A stretch of DNA of 64,000 bases, taken from NCBI GenBank assembly GCA_965214915.1, contig CBDCCP010000002.1, positions 1,240,001 to 1,304,000 on the forward strand. Direction: 5' to 3'. Shown here piece by piece: positions 52,589 to 60,718 of the stretch. Both the position numbers and the translations under genes were made by a program. Each line of letters starts with the position of its first letter. The first letter of the stretch is position 1. The notes under the pieces are model-generated. The model was not told where the DNA came from, did not search any database, and saw only the letters and a list, made by a program, of their open reading frames with translations. Source of the stretch: CATQHP01 sp965214915. Its GTDB lineage: Bacteria; Acidobacteriota; Terriglobia; Bryobacterales; UBA6623.

Positions 52589-53039
52589 TAACTGGATCGT
52601 AGGATTGAGCGGCTACGACGATCTCCGCTTCCGTATGGTCGCTTCCGAGATATTGCCAAGGTGCTTCAGTAGGGAAACCCTCGCGGCTGAAACGGAATGC
52701 CTCCTTCCTGAATATGAAACGATCGGGCTTGGCAGGCTCAAGCGCAAACCAATATTCATTGCGGCCGGCGTCGGTACGGATAGCGATCTCGGCCTCCATT
52801 TGCTTACTGACCTTGCTGCCGCCGAACAGTTGATCGTTGGCGCCGCCCTGAAGTTGGACGAACCTGTTCAAGCTACGGGTCTTCAACATCCAACTCAGCA
52901 TTTCGAAGAAACGGATGAAATTGGACTTGCCGGAGCCGTTGGCGCCGATCAGCACGGCCGCCCGGGGCAATTCCTCGATGGCGACATCCGCAAGCGAACG
53001 AAAACCCTTGATGCGAACGGATTCAATCGAATTCGGCAT
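52589..53039 (-). pseudogene. AAA ATPase (AAA_21, Abi-type), 5' part upstream of IS
   Basis: From ATG at 53039, 33 bases after the OLD gene: MPNSIESVRIKGFRSL, then AAVLIGANGSGKSNFIRFF (Walker A near residue 35), then QLFGGSKVS and a beta-rich region up to AAQSYDPV, where the ISAzo13-family element interrupts it. The few codons beyond (RILAKMN then stop) belong to the IS end. The complete protein would be about 375 residues, the typical size of two-gene AAA/Toprim systems. Confidence 0.87.
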
Positions 53040-53072
53040 ATTCCTTTCCCTGCGATGCTCTTGCGCCGCGGC

Positions 53073-54755
53073 CTACGCCTCCGCCTCGGGTGGATTGAGC
53101 GCCTCCGCGATGCGGTCGAGCTTCTCGCGGACCTCCGGGTGAATCTCGTCTTTGCGCGTCACGCCGGCCAACAGGTACAGGTCTTTCTTCGGCGCGCCGC
53201 TACCGAGATTATCCAACAGCGGAACCAGGAACTCGTCGCTTGCCTTCACGCGCACGAGCGAGACGTGATCCCCGAAGAGGTCGGTTCCCGGAGGAACATG
53301 CTTCCAGAATGCTTCGTCAACGTTCGGCTCCATCAGCGGGAAACCCACAAACCGCTTGACCGCCTCCGGCTGCAAGAGGTAGTTCTCGATCTCGTAGCGG
53401 CGCCAGCGCAGCACGGACAGACCCGCTCCCGCCGCTTCCGTATCCGGCTCGTCGCGGTTGTCTCCGTCGAGCAGACAGAGGGCGCGCATTCCCGGAAAGA
53501 CGGCCCGCATGGCGAAGAAATGCGCTTTCGCTTCACGCAGACTCCTGCCGCCGAGCCAATGAACGAAGGGCCGCTCGAAAAAGCGCTGCGCCGGATGATC
53601 GAGTATCCGCGCCCATTCGGTCAGAATCCTCTCGTCCGTCTCGCCTTCGACGTAGAGAACGCCGCCGACTTCCCGGCCGAGCAGCAGATCGGTGGTGGTG
53701 ACGCGCTTGAGCGCCTCGCGGACCCGGTCGCGTTCGACCCGGCCGGCGAGCGCGCGGGGCGCCTCGCCGAAGAACCCGATCACCCGCTCCGGCGCCGTCG
53801 CATCGAGAACGACCTCGGAGTGCGTCGCTACGATCACTTGCCCGCCCCGCTCGCGGGCGGCCTTGCGGACCAGGTCGTAAACCTGACTTTGCAGGATGAC
53901 GTGCTGGTGAGCGTCGGGCTCGTCGAGCAGGACCACGGCGGCGGGCCGCGCGTATAGGAAGGCGAGCACCAGCAGCGCCTGGAGCGTCCCGCTGCCGGCG
54001 TTGGAAAGGTCGAGCGTCCGGGTATGGCCCGGCTCGCGGTATTCGCACACGATATACGGCCGGCCTGGCGAGTAAGCGGGCTTGAGCAACTCGATCCGAA
54101 AGAGGTCGCGGATATGTCCTGCCAGCGCCTGCCAATTCTGCGTATTGCCGCTCTCGGCAATCTCCAGCAGCAGATTCCGCAGGATATCGCCCGGACGCCC
54201 TTGGCCGACGAGCAGATCCTGCAGGCCCCGGTCGCGCCGCGGCTCGTCGCGCTCGATGCCCGAAAGCGGAGGGACATGAACGATACCGAGTTCCTGAGCC
54301 TCTTGCGGGGGAAAATTCCGGATGGCTTGGATATCCATGTTCTTCGCGCCCAGCGGCCGCGCGTAGAGTAGCTCGGGATTGGCGTACTGCAATTCCAGCC
54401 CGCACGTCCAGGGTTCACCGTCCGCCTGCCCTTCGACGACGATCTCGATCAGCCGCCGCGTCTCGGCCATGCCGCGGGGGCCGGTTACCTTGCGGTCTTC
54501 CCACAGCAGATTCATTTCCCGCAGCGGAACCGAGGTCATGTCGGTGCGAGGAACGGCGACCCCGGACCGCGTGACAGCCTTGCCTCCCGCGCGCTGGGCG
54601 GTCCAGCGGTCAAGCATCAGCTTCCAGGTCGCAATCGCCTGCAGCAGCGTGGACTTCCCGGCGTTGTTCGGCCCGGCGAGAACGACCGCGTCCGCAAGCT
54701 CGAACGTCTGTTCGCGGAAGCGCTTGAAGTTCTTGACTGTGACGCGCCGGATCAT
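53073..54755 (-). CDS. OLD-family ATP-dependent nuclease (AAA plus Toprim)
   Basis: 560 residues from ATG at 54755. N-terminal ABC-type ATPase: MIRRVTVKNFKRFREQ, Walker A VLAGPNNAGKST near 30, signature DLSNAGSGTLQALLVL near 255, Walker B VVLLDEPDAHQH near 283 and H-loop IVATHSE. C-terminal Toprim nuclease: VLYVEGETDERIL near 365 (Glu) and ALCLLDGDNRDEP near 420 (Asp-x-Asp). OLD nucleases act in phage exclusion and retron or Gabija-type systems; no Gabija-type helicase is adjacent, so this is a solo OLD. Frame intact. Preceded by an 82-base gap, followed by the split ATPase. Confidence 0.92.
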   Translation of the reverse strand: MIRRVTVKNFKRFREQTFELADAVVLAGPNNAGKSTLLQAIATWKLMLDRWTAQRAGGKAVTRSGVAVPRTDMTSVPLREMNLLWEDRKVTGPRGMAETRRLIEIVVEGQADGEPWTCGLELQYANPELLYARPLGAKNMDIQAIRNFPPQEAQELGIVHVPPLSGIERDEPRRDRGLQDLLVGQGRPGDILRNLLLEIAESGNTQNWQALAGHIRDLFRIELLKPAYSPGRPYIVCEYREPGHTRTLDLSNAGSGTLQALLVLAFLYARPAAVVLLDEPDAHQHVILQSQVYDLVRKAARERGGQVIVATHSEVVLDATAPERVIGFFGEAPRALAGRVERDRVREALKRVTTTDLLLGREVGGVLYVEGETDERILTEWARILDHPAQRFFERPFVHWLGGRSLREAKAHFFAMRAVFPGMRALCLLDGDNRDEPDTEAAGAGLSVLRWRRYEIENYLLQPEAVKRFVGFPLMEPNVDEAFWKHVPPGTDLFGDHVSLVRVKASDEFLVPLLDNLGSGAPKKDLYLLAGVTRKDEIHPEVREKLDRIAEALNPPEAEA

Positions 54756-54837
54756 GACCGCCTCGGTATCCGTCCTTTCGATCTCTCTCGACGAGTTGCA
54801 ACCGCATGAAGCCGCGCGAACGCCTCGTGCGACGCTT

Positions 54838-55311
54838 TTACCGGCGCCCGGCGCATAAGTTCTTCCTTTGGAGCAGGGAACGATGGCGCCTGTCGAACGT
54901 CTTGGTCAGACCCGTAGAGTAAATTTGGCCGCGGGGACGGTCGATCAAGCTCTTGTTCCTGAAATCCTTGTGCAAGTCTTTATCGTTCGAATACAGCAGG
55001 CGCGCTCCGCTGACCTGAGCCAACGCCACGACGTGCTCATCGTCTGAAATGCACTTGCCTTCATGCTCAAGTTTCTTTGCTTCGTTCGCAACCGCTTCTT
55101 CATTGCATATTCTGATCCATCCGGCAAGAGCCGCCTCTCTCCGCCACACCCGAAAATCGTTGGACCCATCGTCGAGTTCCCGCAGCAATTTTCCTCCAAC
55201 AACCAGCCAGTTGGTACCGGAACGAACCCAATCGTAGAACCCCATGCCTGCCGGCGTCGGATTCGCGCCGAATACTTCATGCACTACGTTCGTGTCGAGT
55301 ATTGCGCACAT
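54838..55311 (-). CDS. PIN-domain nuclease paired with an AAA ATPase
   Basis: About 157 residues from ATG at 55311, 8 bases after the ATPase stop. The PIN-fold acidic residues are visible: MCAILDTNVVHEVF (Asp), RELDDG (Glu/Asp), CISDDEHVVALAQVSG (Asp/Glu) and LLYSNDKDLHKDF (Asp). The C-terminal tail is basic. PIN proteins are RNases, commonly VapC toxins, but no VapB-like gene is next to it. Its tight coupling to an OLD-like ATPase suggests that the ATPase regulates or delivers it. Confidence 0.8.
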   Translation of the reverse strand: MCAILDTNVVHEVFGANPTPAGMGFYDWVRSGTNWLVVGGKLLRELDDGSNDFRVWRREAALAGWIRICNEEAVANEAKKLEHEGKCISDDEHVVALAQVSGARLLYSNDKDLHKDFRNKSLIDRPRGQIYSTGLTKTFDRRHRSLLQRKNLCAGRR

Positions 55312-55319
55312 AGGCTGCC

Positions 55320-56664
55320 TCAGTGTCCTTTGCGTCTTTTCCACAGCGATCTTTCAGTCTCTTCCATGAAAAACCGCCGGTAGCTCGGAGGCGCGCCCAA
55401 GACGTTTCCCTCCCCATCGAACCGCAGCGAATGGATGCTGACATCCAACTCATCGCGCTCGAAGTACAAAAGGGACACGTCCTCGGGTTTCAATCCTGTC
55501 TCGTCGTCGCGGACTTCCATGCGCACGCGGTCGATGAGGTGGTCGCTGTGCGTCTCGACGATCAATTGCCCGATCTTGCGCGGCGGTCTGGCAGAACAAG
55601 CTGCCCAGAGCGGCCTGAGCGCTGGGGTGCAAGTGTACTTCCGGCTGCTGCAGCAGGAATATGCACGGGGCATCGGGGCGCAGCAGTTCGGTGATGACGG
55701 GCAGAACCTGGCTGACTCCATAACCGACGTCTATCAGGTTGCGCCGAGGCCCCTTCAGACTGTCTCCAAACTTCCGGACCTGCACCTGAAAAGGCTCGCT
55801 GCCCCTCTTCCCCAACCGTTTGATGGATATTTCGTCGAAAAGACCCGCAGCCTTCCCGAACCGCTCGAGTTGCCCCTTGAGACGCTCCCAGGTTTTCGCG
55901 TCCAGGACAGCCTTGTCCGCGAGATACATGGGGACATAATCGCCTTCGGGATCCGGTGTTGTACGGGCAGGGTCGTAAGTGCGGCGCGGCTTTGAGCGTA
56001 CCGGCGCGCCGGCAAAGGGCCGCTCTCCAACAAACTGAAAACGGTAAGGAGACGTATCAAATCTGACGAGCAAATCCCAATCTTCCGAAGTGAAAGCCGG
56101 CGAGCCGAAAAGAGGCTCGTAAGACTCTTCTACTTTGTCGTTTCCTGAAGGGTCCGGCAGTGACATAGGGTAGAAGACTGGCATCCGCATCCGGTTGCCT
56201 TCAATCGACTCCTCCGTTGCGATAAACGTCTTCGGTCGCCAAGAACCCCGTGCAGTCCCAAGACGAATAGCAGGAAACCGATCACTTTCGAAATACTGCT
56301 CAATCCATGCGCTTCCACGGGTATGACGCCAACTTACCGGAATCGGCGTGGTCCCCGTTTTGCCAAAAGCAGCCCTGAAGCGGTAATTTTCAGGAGTCAC
56401 CTCGAATCCTGCCTCGAATGTATCTGCCCGAGATCCTCGTGCGCCCCTGTAGTGAGCGATCTCGTCGAAGCTGCCCAGGTCGTAAGGTTCTTCCTTGAAA
56501 TCCGGGGCTTGGTATCTACAGGCGGCATCCCACAGCGCGCGGATCATGGCCATGAAGGATGTTTTGCCGGTGCTGTTCTCGCCTACGAGCAGGGTCAGCG
56601 GCGCCAGGCGGGCGGTCTGCTCTTCGCGGAAGCAGCGGAAGTTTTTCAAGGTAATCGCGTCCAT
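55320..56664 (-). pseudogene. AAA ATPase (DUF3696-like, OLD-type) with a frameshift
   Basis: From ATG at 56664, 14 bases after the methyltransferase stop: MDAITLKNFRCFREEQ, then LTLLVGENSTGKTSFMAM (Walker A near 30), a beta-rich middle, LIDVGYGVSQVLPVI (signature) and IFLLQQPEVHLHPSAQAAL (Walker B with Gln for Asp/Glu region). Near 55585 the frame breaks: GSLFCQTA is followed, one frame over, by RKIGQLIVETHSDHLIDRV (H-loop) and the normal family end SYRRFFMEETERSLW. A single-base indel at a GC-rich run explains it. It could be an assembly error; otherwise the gene is dead or needs frameshifting. Confidence 0.82.
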
Positions 56665-56678
56665 GATGTCAATGCTCC

Positions 56679-59621
56679 TTATCGTCTCGGCGCGGCCAGC
56701 AGCATGGCGTCGAGCAGGCGCTTTTCTTCGCTGGTTGCGGGGTAGAGGGCGGAGAGGGCGTTGGCCAGGCGCAGGAAGTCGGGGCCGCGTTCCTGCTCGG
56801 CCTTGAGCAGGTTGCGCAGCGCCTCGCTGCGGCCCGACGCCTGCCAGAGCATGGCGGCGTGGACGCGGTCGAGCGTGGTCGCTTCGGGCGCAGGCAACTC
56901 CGCATCGCCGCCGATGACGGCCTTCCGGCCGCGGGCGCGCTTGCGGGGCGCGGCGTCCAAATCGGGGAAAAGCGCGTACTGGATGTTGCCGCCCGGTTCG
57001 CGCTCGAGCCAGGCCGCGGCCGCCCCGGCGCCGTCCTCGCCGAAAAGCTGTTTCGCCCGCTCGGCGGGGTTCAGCAAGCGCACCACGCCCTTGCTCGTCT
57101 CGACGATGCGCCCCTCCCAGGTTTCCAGGCGGATGCCGAGCGGCTGGGCGAAGCGGCGCGCCACGTCGAAAATCAGGCTGTAGCTCTTCGGCTTGCCGCC
57201 CGCCGCCGCGCCGTCCTCGCTCTCTGCGCCGCCGCCGTTCGTGCTTTGCAGCGTCCACAGGAACAGCGCGGTCAGCCGCGCGTCCTCCTCCAGCGCCCCG
57301 GCCATGCCGTTGCGCGCCCGGGCCTCCGCCGTGCCCAGGACGTTTTCGAGCGCCGTGCGCCCGACGACCTCCCAGACCTTTTCCAGGTACTCGGGCAGGC
57401 CGACCGCGCGCCCCTCCGCAGTCTCCACCGCGCGACAGCGGCTAAAAATCTCCAGCGCCGGGCCGATGCAGGCGAACACCAGGTCCGCCCCGCGGACGCC
57501 TTCGCGCTGAAGGCGCTCCATCCAATCGCCGACGCGCCGCGGCAACTCGCGCAGCGCTGCCGCCCAGTCGCCGACCGGCGCGTCGGCGGGGCGCGGACGG
57601 CAAACAAGGTGGATGCTAGTGGCGAGAGATGCCGTTTCACGCGCGTTGAGCCGGGAACCCATCTCCGTGGACACCGGCCAGGAGCCGGTAATCGTCCAGC
57701 CGCCATCGATCATGCCGGAAAGCAATGCTTCCCAACCCTCGGTGGTCTTGTGGGCAAAGACGACGGAGCCGATACCCTCTTCATGCAGCACTCGGCGGCC
57801 TTCGGCGAAAGCCTTACCCATGATCCTCTCGTAGAAGTGTTTATCTTTAGGTGCTCCGGCTGAATCTTTGACTTTCTCGCATTGAACTGCTTCGCGGGTC
57901 TTGGGTGAAAGCGGATTGTCAAGATCGAATATATCGCGCAACAACGGGTTATCGGGCAATACGCGCTTGAGCCAAACAAGGAAAAAATCCGACAGGTCCG
58001 AATAGGGAATCGCATCGTAGTAGGGCGGATCGGTGAACCATATTCCGGAAGTTTGATCGGGTAAGGGATGTTCGGTAGCGTCAGCCGGCTGAATTTGGCC
58101 GACACCACGATTGACCGATAAATCAATCACATCGGCAATCAGCGCATACCCACTTTCCCAGTTGCCTGGAGCATCGGCTGTAATCACTACCTCTGCGAAA
58201 TCCCACACCATAGGAATTGCCTGCCGACCAAACGTATGTTGCATTTTTTCCGCCACGGCATTCCATCGAGTACACGACATGTTGCTCATCGACACACGGT
58301 TGAAAGCACAGGCCAACACCGGCATCAATCCAACTGAGGATTTATTGCGGACTGTAGCGAGCAACTTCACCAACGCCGCCTTCTGCCTCGCCGTGAACAG
58401 ATCGCCGAATGTCGTCATGTTGTACAACGGAATCTGACTCCCGACCGCACGATGCGTGTCTTTGGTTGGCAACGACTCATCGGGCACGGGGCAAAGCCCC
58501 TGCTTGCCGCCGCGTTCCCACTGCTCCAGGATTTTCGCCGCCAGCTTCTGCGCCTTTCGCACGGCCGCATAGTCGGCATCGGTAGGCAACCGGTAATGCC
58601 GTCCCTGCTCATCGGGCTTGAGCGTGACCACCGCCGTCAGGCGCGCCCCGCCGGTGCGGCGGCCCTGCGCGTCGAACACCGCGTCCGCGCCGCCTCGCTG
58701 CGCGGCGAGTTGCGACCGCACCCGGTCGGGAGGCAGCACCGCGCCGCAGCAGAGGCAAGTCGCCTTGGCGCGGGTCACCGTGCCGGCCTGCACGTCCTTC
58801 TCCGTCTTCGGTTCGAAGATCTCGAAGGCGACGCGCGGCGGTCCGTCCTCGGGAGCCAAGACTTTCGTCCGCAGCGCCCGTTTGCGTTGCGGCTTCTTGC
58901 ACAGCCACAGCGAGCGCATGAGCGGAATCTCCGCCCCGCAGACCGGCGCCTCACAGCGCACCGTGCGCGCCCAGAGGTAGGCGATCGGCGTTGCGCCGTC
59001 GGGATCGGCCGGATAGAGATCGGCCAACTCCTTTTGCGCCGCTTCCTTGATCTCGGCTCCGGCCTTGCGCAGTTGCTCGGCCAGTTCCGGCCCATGGCGC
59101 GGGATATCCTCCAGCATGACCTTGAGGATCAGGCAGGCGACCGGGTTCAGATCGCTTGCGAACGCCTCGCAGCCCAGCCGCAGCGCCTCCAGCGGGATCG
59201 AGCCGCCGCCCGCGAACGGGTCCACGACCAGCGGCGGCTCCCCGCCGTGCGCAGCCTTGACCAGAGCGCGGCCCGCTTCCAGGCACGCGGGATTGGCGGC
59301 CAGATCCCAATTGGCGAAGTCGGCGATGAAGCGCAGCAGCGCCTTGCGCAGTTCCCCGTCGCCGTTCGGCGGCTGCCGCAGCGGGCGCAGGATTTCGCGG
59401 GCCTTCCGCTTGAACTCCTCGGGGCAGGCCGGGTCGCAGGGATCGGGCAGCAGCAGCGCCAGCAGCACCGCGCGCGACGAGGCCAGCGGCCGCCGCGCCC
59501 ACCATAGATGCAGCGTCGAGGGATGCCCATGCCGAATCGACTTCTCCCGCGCCGCATGACGCGAAACCTCGGCAATCGGAAAATCCACCTCCGCCAGCCG
59601 CTTACACTCCTGGGGGATCAT
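56679..59621 (-). CDS. DUF1156-family N6-adenine/N4-cytosine DNA methyltransferase
   Basis: 980 residues from ATG at 59621, which overlaps the vapC stop (ATGA). N-terminal DUF1156 region (FPIAEVSRHAAREKSIRHG, LHLWWARRPLASSRA). SAM motif DPFAGGGSIPLEA near residue 133, and catalytic motif FTDPPYYDAIPY near 530. Two Cys pairs around 215-280 (RCEAPVCG, CLCCG) form a probable zinc ribbon between them. DUF1156 methyltransferases occur with DUF499 ATPases in defence loci and are thought to mark host DNA. No matching restriction nuclease or helicase is present in the window. Frame intact. Confidence 0.9.
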   Translation of the reverse strand: MIPQECKRLAEVDFPIAEVSRHAAREKSIRHGHPSTLHLWWARRPLASSRAVLLALLLPDPCDPACPEEFKRKAREILRPLRQPPNGDGELRKALLRFIADFANWDLAANPACLEAGRALVKAAHGGEPPLVVDPFAGGGSIPLEALRLGCEAFASDLNPVACLILKVMLEDIPRHGPELAEQLRKAGAEIKEAAQKELADLYPADPDGATPIAYLWARTVRCEAPVCGAEIPLMRSLWLCKKPQRKRALRTKVLAPEDGPPRVAFEIFEPKTEKDVQAGTVTRAKATCLCCGAVLPPDRVRSQLAAQRGGADAVFDAQGRRTGGARLTAVVTLKPDEQGRHYRLPTDADYAAVRKAQKLAAKILEQWERGGKQGLCPVPDESLPTKDTHRAVGSQIPLYNMTTFGDLFTARQKAALVKLLATVRNKSSVGLMPVLACAFNRVSMSNMSCTRWNAVAEKMQHTFGRQAIPMVWDFAEVVITADAPGNWESGYALIADVIDLSVNRGVGQIQPADATEHPLPDQTSGIWFTDPPYYDAIPYSDLSDFFLVWLKRVLPDNPLLRDIFDLDNPLSPKTREAVQCEKVKDSAGAPKDKHFYERIMGKAFAEGRRVLHEEGIGSVVFAHKTTEGWEALLSGMIDGGWTITGSWPVSTEMGSRLNARETASLATSIHLVCRPRPADAPVGDWAAALRELPRRVGDWMERLQREGVRGADLVFACIGPALEIFSRCRAVETAEGRAVGLPEYLEKVWEVVGRTALENVLGTAEARARNGMAGALEEDARLTALFLWTLQSTNGGGAESEDGAAAGGKPKSYSLIFDVARRFAQPLGIRLETWEGRIVETSKGVVRLLNPAERAKQLFGEDGAGAAAAWLEREPGGNIQYALFPDLDAAPRKRARGRKAVIGGDAELPAPEATTLDRVHAAMLWQASGRSEALRNLLKAEQERGPDFLRLANALSALYPATSEEKRLLDAMLLAAPRR

Positions 59622-60037
59622 GTATGCCTTCCGTTTTCAAACAGGGGCGGAGTCACGATGCTGCATAGGGGACCGTTGGCGCGGCCAAGCTTTCGATCCA
59701 AAGTCATCAAGGGGCAATGGAGCGCCTCGGCCAAGGCTATGTACCAAGCGTCGTAGCTGGTCAGGTTACCGCGCAATGCCCATATACGATCGGCGAACGG
59801 CGCGAAGGGAAACAATTCAAGGTCGAGCCGCAAAAGGTCTCTGTAGGCGCTGTCGGCCGCAAGTTGTGGGATGCGTCCGGCCTGTTCCAATCGGCGCAGG
59901 ATATTGACGGCTTCCGCCAACGCCAACTCCGGACCGGCCAATGAATGTTGGGCGACTACCGCTCTCGCCCATCGGCCCTCGGATTCCGAGTCGACCGACA
60001 TCGCGACCAAAACGGAGGCGTCGACGACTGCCGTCAC
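59618..60037 (-). CDS. vapC: VapC-type PIN toxin embedded in the defence array
   Basis: 139-residue RNase toxin from GTG at 60037, overlapping the antitoxin stop (GTGA). Acidic PIN residues: TAVVDASVLVAM (first Asp), GPELALAEAVNIL (Glu), TSYDAWYIALAEAL (Asp/Glu) and PLMTLDRKLG (Asp). The stop overlaps the ATG of the methyltransferase, so toxin, antitoxin and methyltransferase should be translated together. This arrangement could make cells depend on retaining the array. Frame intact. Confidence 0.9.
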   Translation of the reverse strand: MTAVVDASVLVAMSVDSESEGRWARAVVAQHSLAGPELALAEAVNILRRLEQAGRIPQLAADSAYRDLLRLDLELFPFAPFADRIWALRGNLTSYDAWYIALAEALHCPLMTLDRKLGRANGPLCSIVTPPLFENGRHT

Positions 60038-60270
60038 TTCCGGTCCGCGTCACGGGCGCGTAAAATCTCGGAAGCCGGAACGCGTGTTTCCACCGTTTCC
60101 GTGCGATTACGAACTTCCTGCAGCCATGTATCGAGAGAGGACCGGGACGCTATCCGCTCCAATTCGCCGCGGAGGAACTCCTGCATGGATTGCCGCCGGG
60201 ACGCCGCGCGCGCCGCGATTCCGTCGCGAACTTTCTCGGGAACGCCTCTTATGGTGATCCGTACCGGCAT
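60034..60270 (-). CDS. vapB: VapB/FitA-type antitoxin
   Basis: 78 residues from ATG at 60270. The N-terminal MPVRITIRGVPEKVRDGIAARAASRRQSM is split by its turn and matches the FitA/VapB ribbon-helix-helix; the tail ETRVPASEILRARDADRK wraps the toxin. It binds VapC and represses the promoter. A near-duplicate gene lies at 62051-62278. Confidence 0.88.
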   Translation of the reverse strand: MPVRITIRGVPEKVRDGIAARAASRRQSMQEFLRGELERIASRSSLDTWLQEVRNRTETVETRVPASEILRARDADRK

Positions 60271-60718
60271 GAGCGCATTCCGCCGTCAGAGACAACGCTC
60301 GGCTGACAACTTCGATTGTATAACAGAGCGTGCCCGCGGGTCATCGGGCGGGAACCGCTCGGGGGGGCTTCATACACCGTTTTCCCTTCTTCCAGAGCGG
60401 GATCGATGACCAGCGCGTGGCTTTCCTTGTAGCGCTCCACGTCTTCAGGGGAAACCACGACCGCGGCGTGACCCCATGCAAATTCCCATAGATTTGGAAG
60501 GTGACATCAAGCGCGTCCACTCTCGCTTTGACGATGAGCAAGTCCACGTCGCTGTGGGGCCCCATGCCTCCCCGCGCTGCGGACCCGAAGAGGACAATCT
60601 TTTCCGGCTGAGCGACATCCACGATGCGCTGGATAATCTCGTTCAACGTCTCCCGATCAAGCGTCCCTTCCGCCGCTGTCCCGGCGCCGGCCGGGCTCCT
60701 GCCGTCTCCGCCGCTCAT
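60249..60718 (-). pseudogene. MNT-type nucleotidyltransferase with a frameshift
   Basis: ATG at 60718 overlaps the upstream ATPase stop (ATGA). The minimal-nucleotidyltransferase core is clear: IVLFGSAARGGMGPHSDVDLLIV (GS motif and DxD) in successive pieces, then IYGNLHGV. Near 60465 the frame breaks, and the next frame supplies AAVVVSPEDVERYKES and PALEEGKTVYEAP, the ordinary family C-terminus. In the first frame the protein ends in unrelated basic residues. The second frame runs to 60249, overlapping the vapB start. Probably inactivated recently by a one-base indel. Confidence 0.8.

Noticed and set aside
3626..54755. Gabija system (OLD nuclease plus UvrD-type helicase)
   Set aside because: The helicase (3626) and the OLD gene (53073) are 47 kb apart and the helicase has an unrelated N-terminal domain; Gabija genes are adjacent.
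47173..59621. BREX, DISARM or a classical restriction-modification system
   Set aside because: No PglZ, BrxC/BrxL, DrmA/B helicase, PLD nuclease or type I/III restriction subunit is encoded here; only the methyltransferase and DUF499 ATPase are suggestive.
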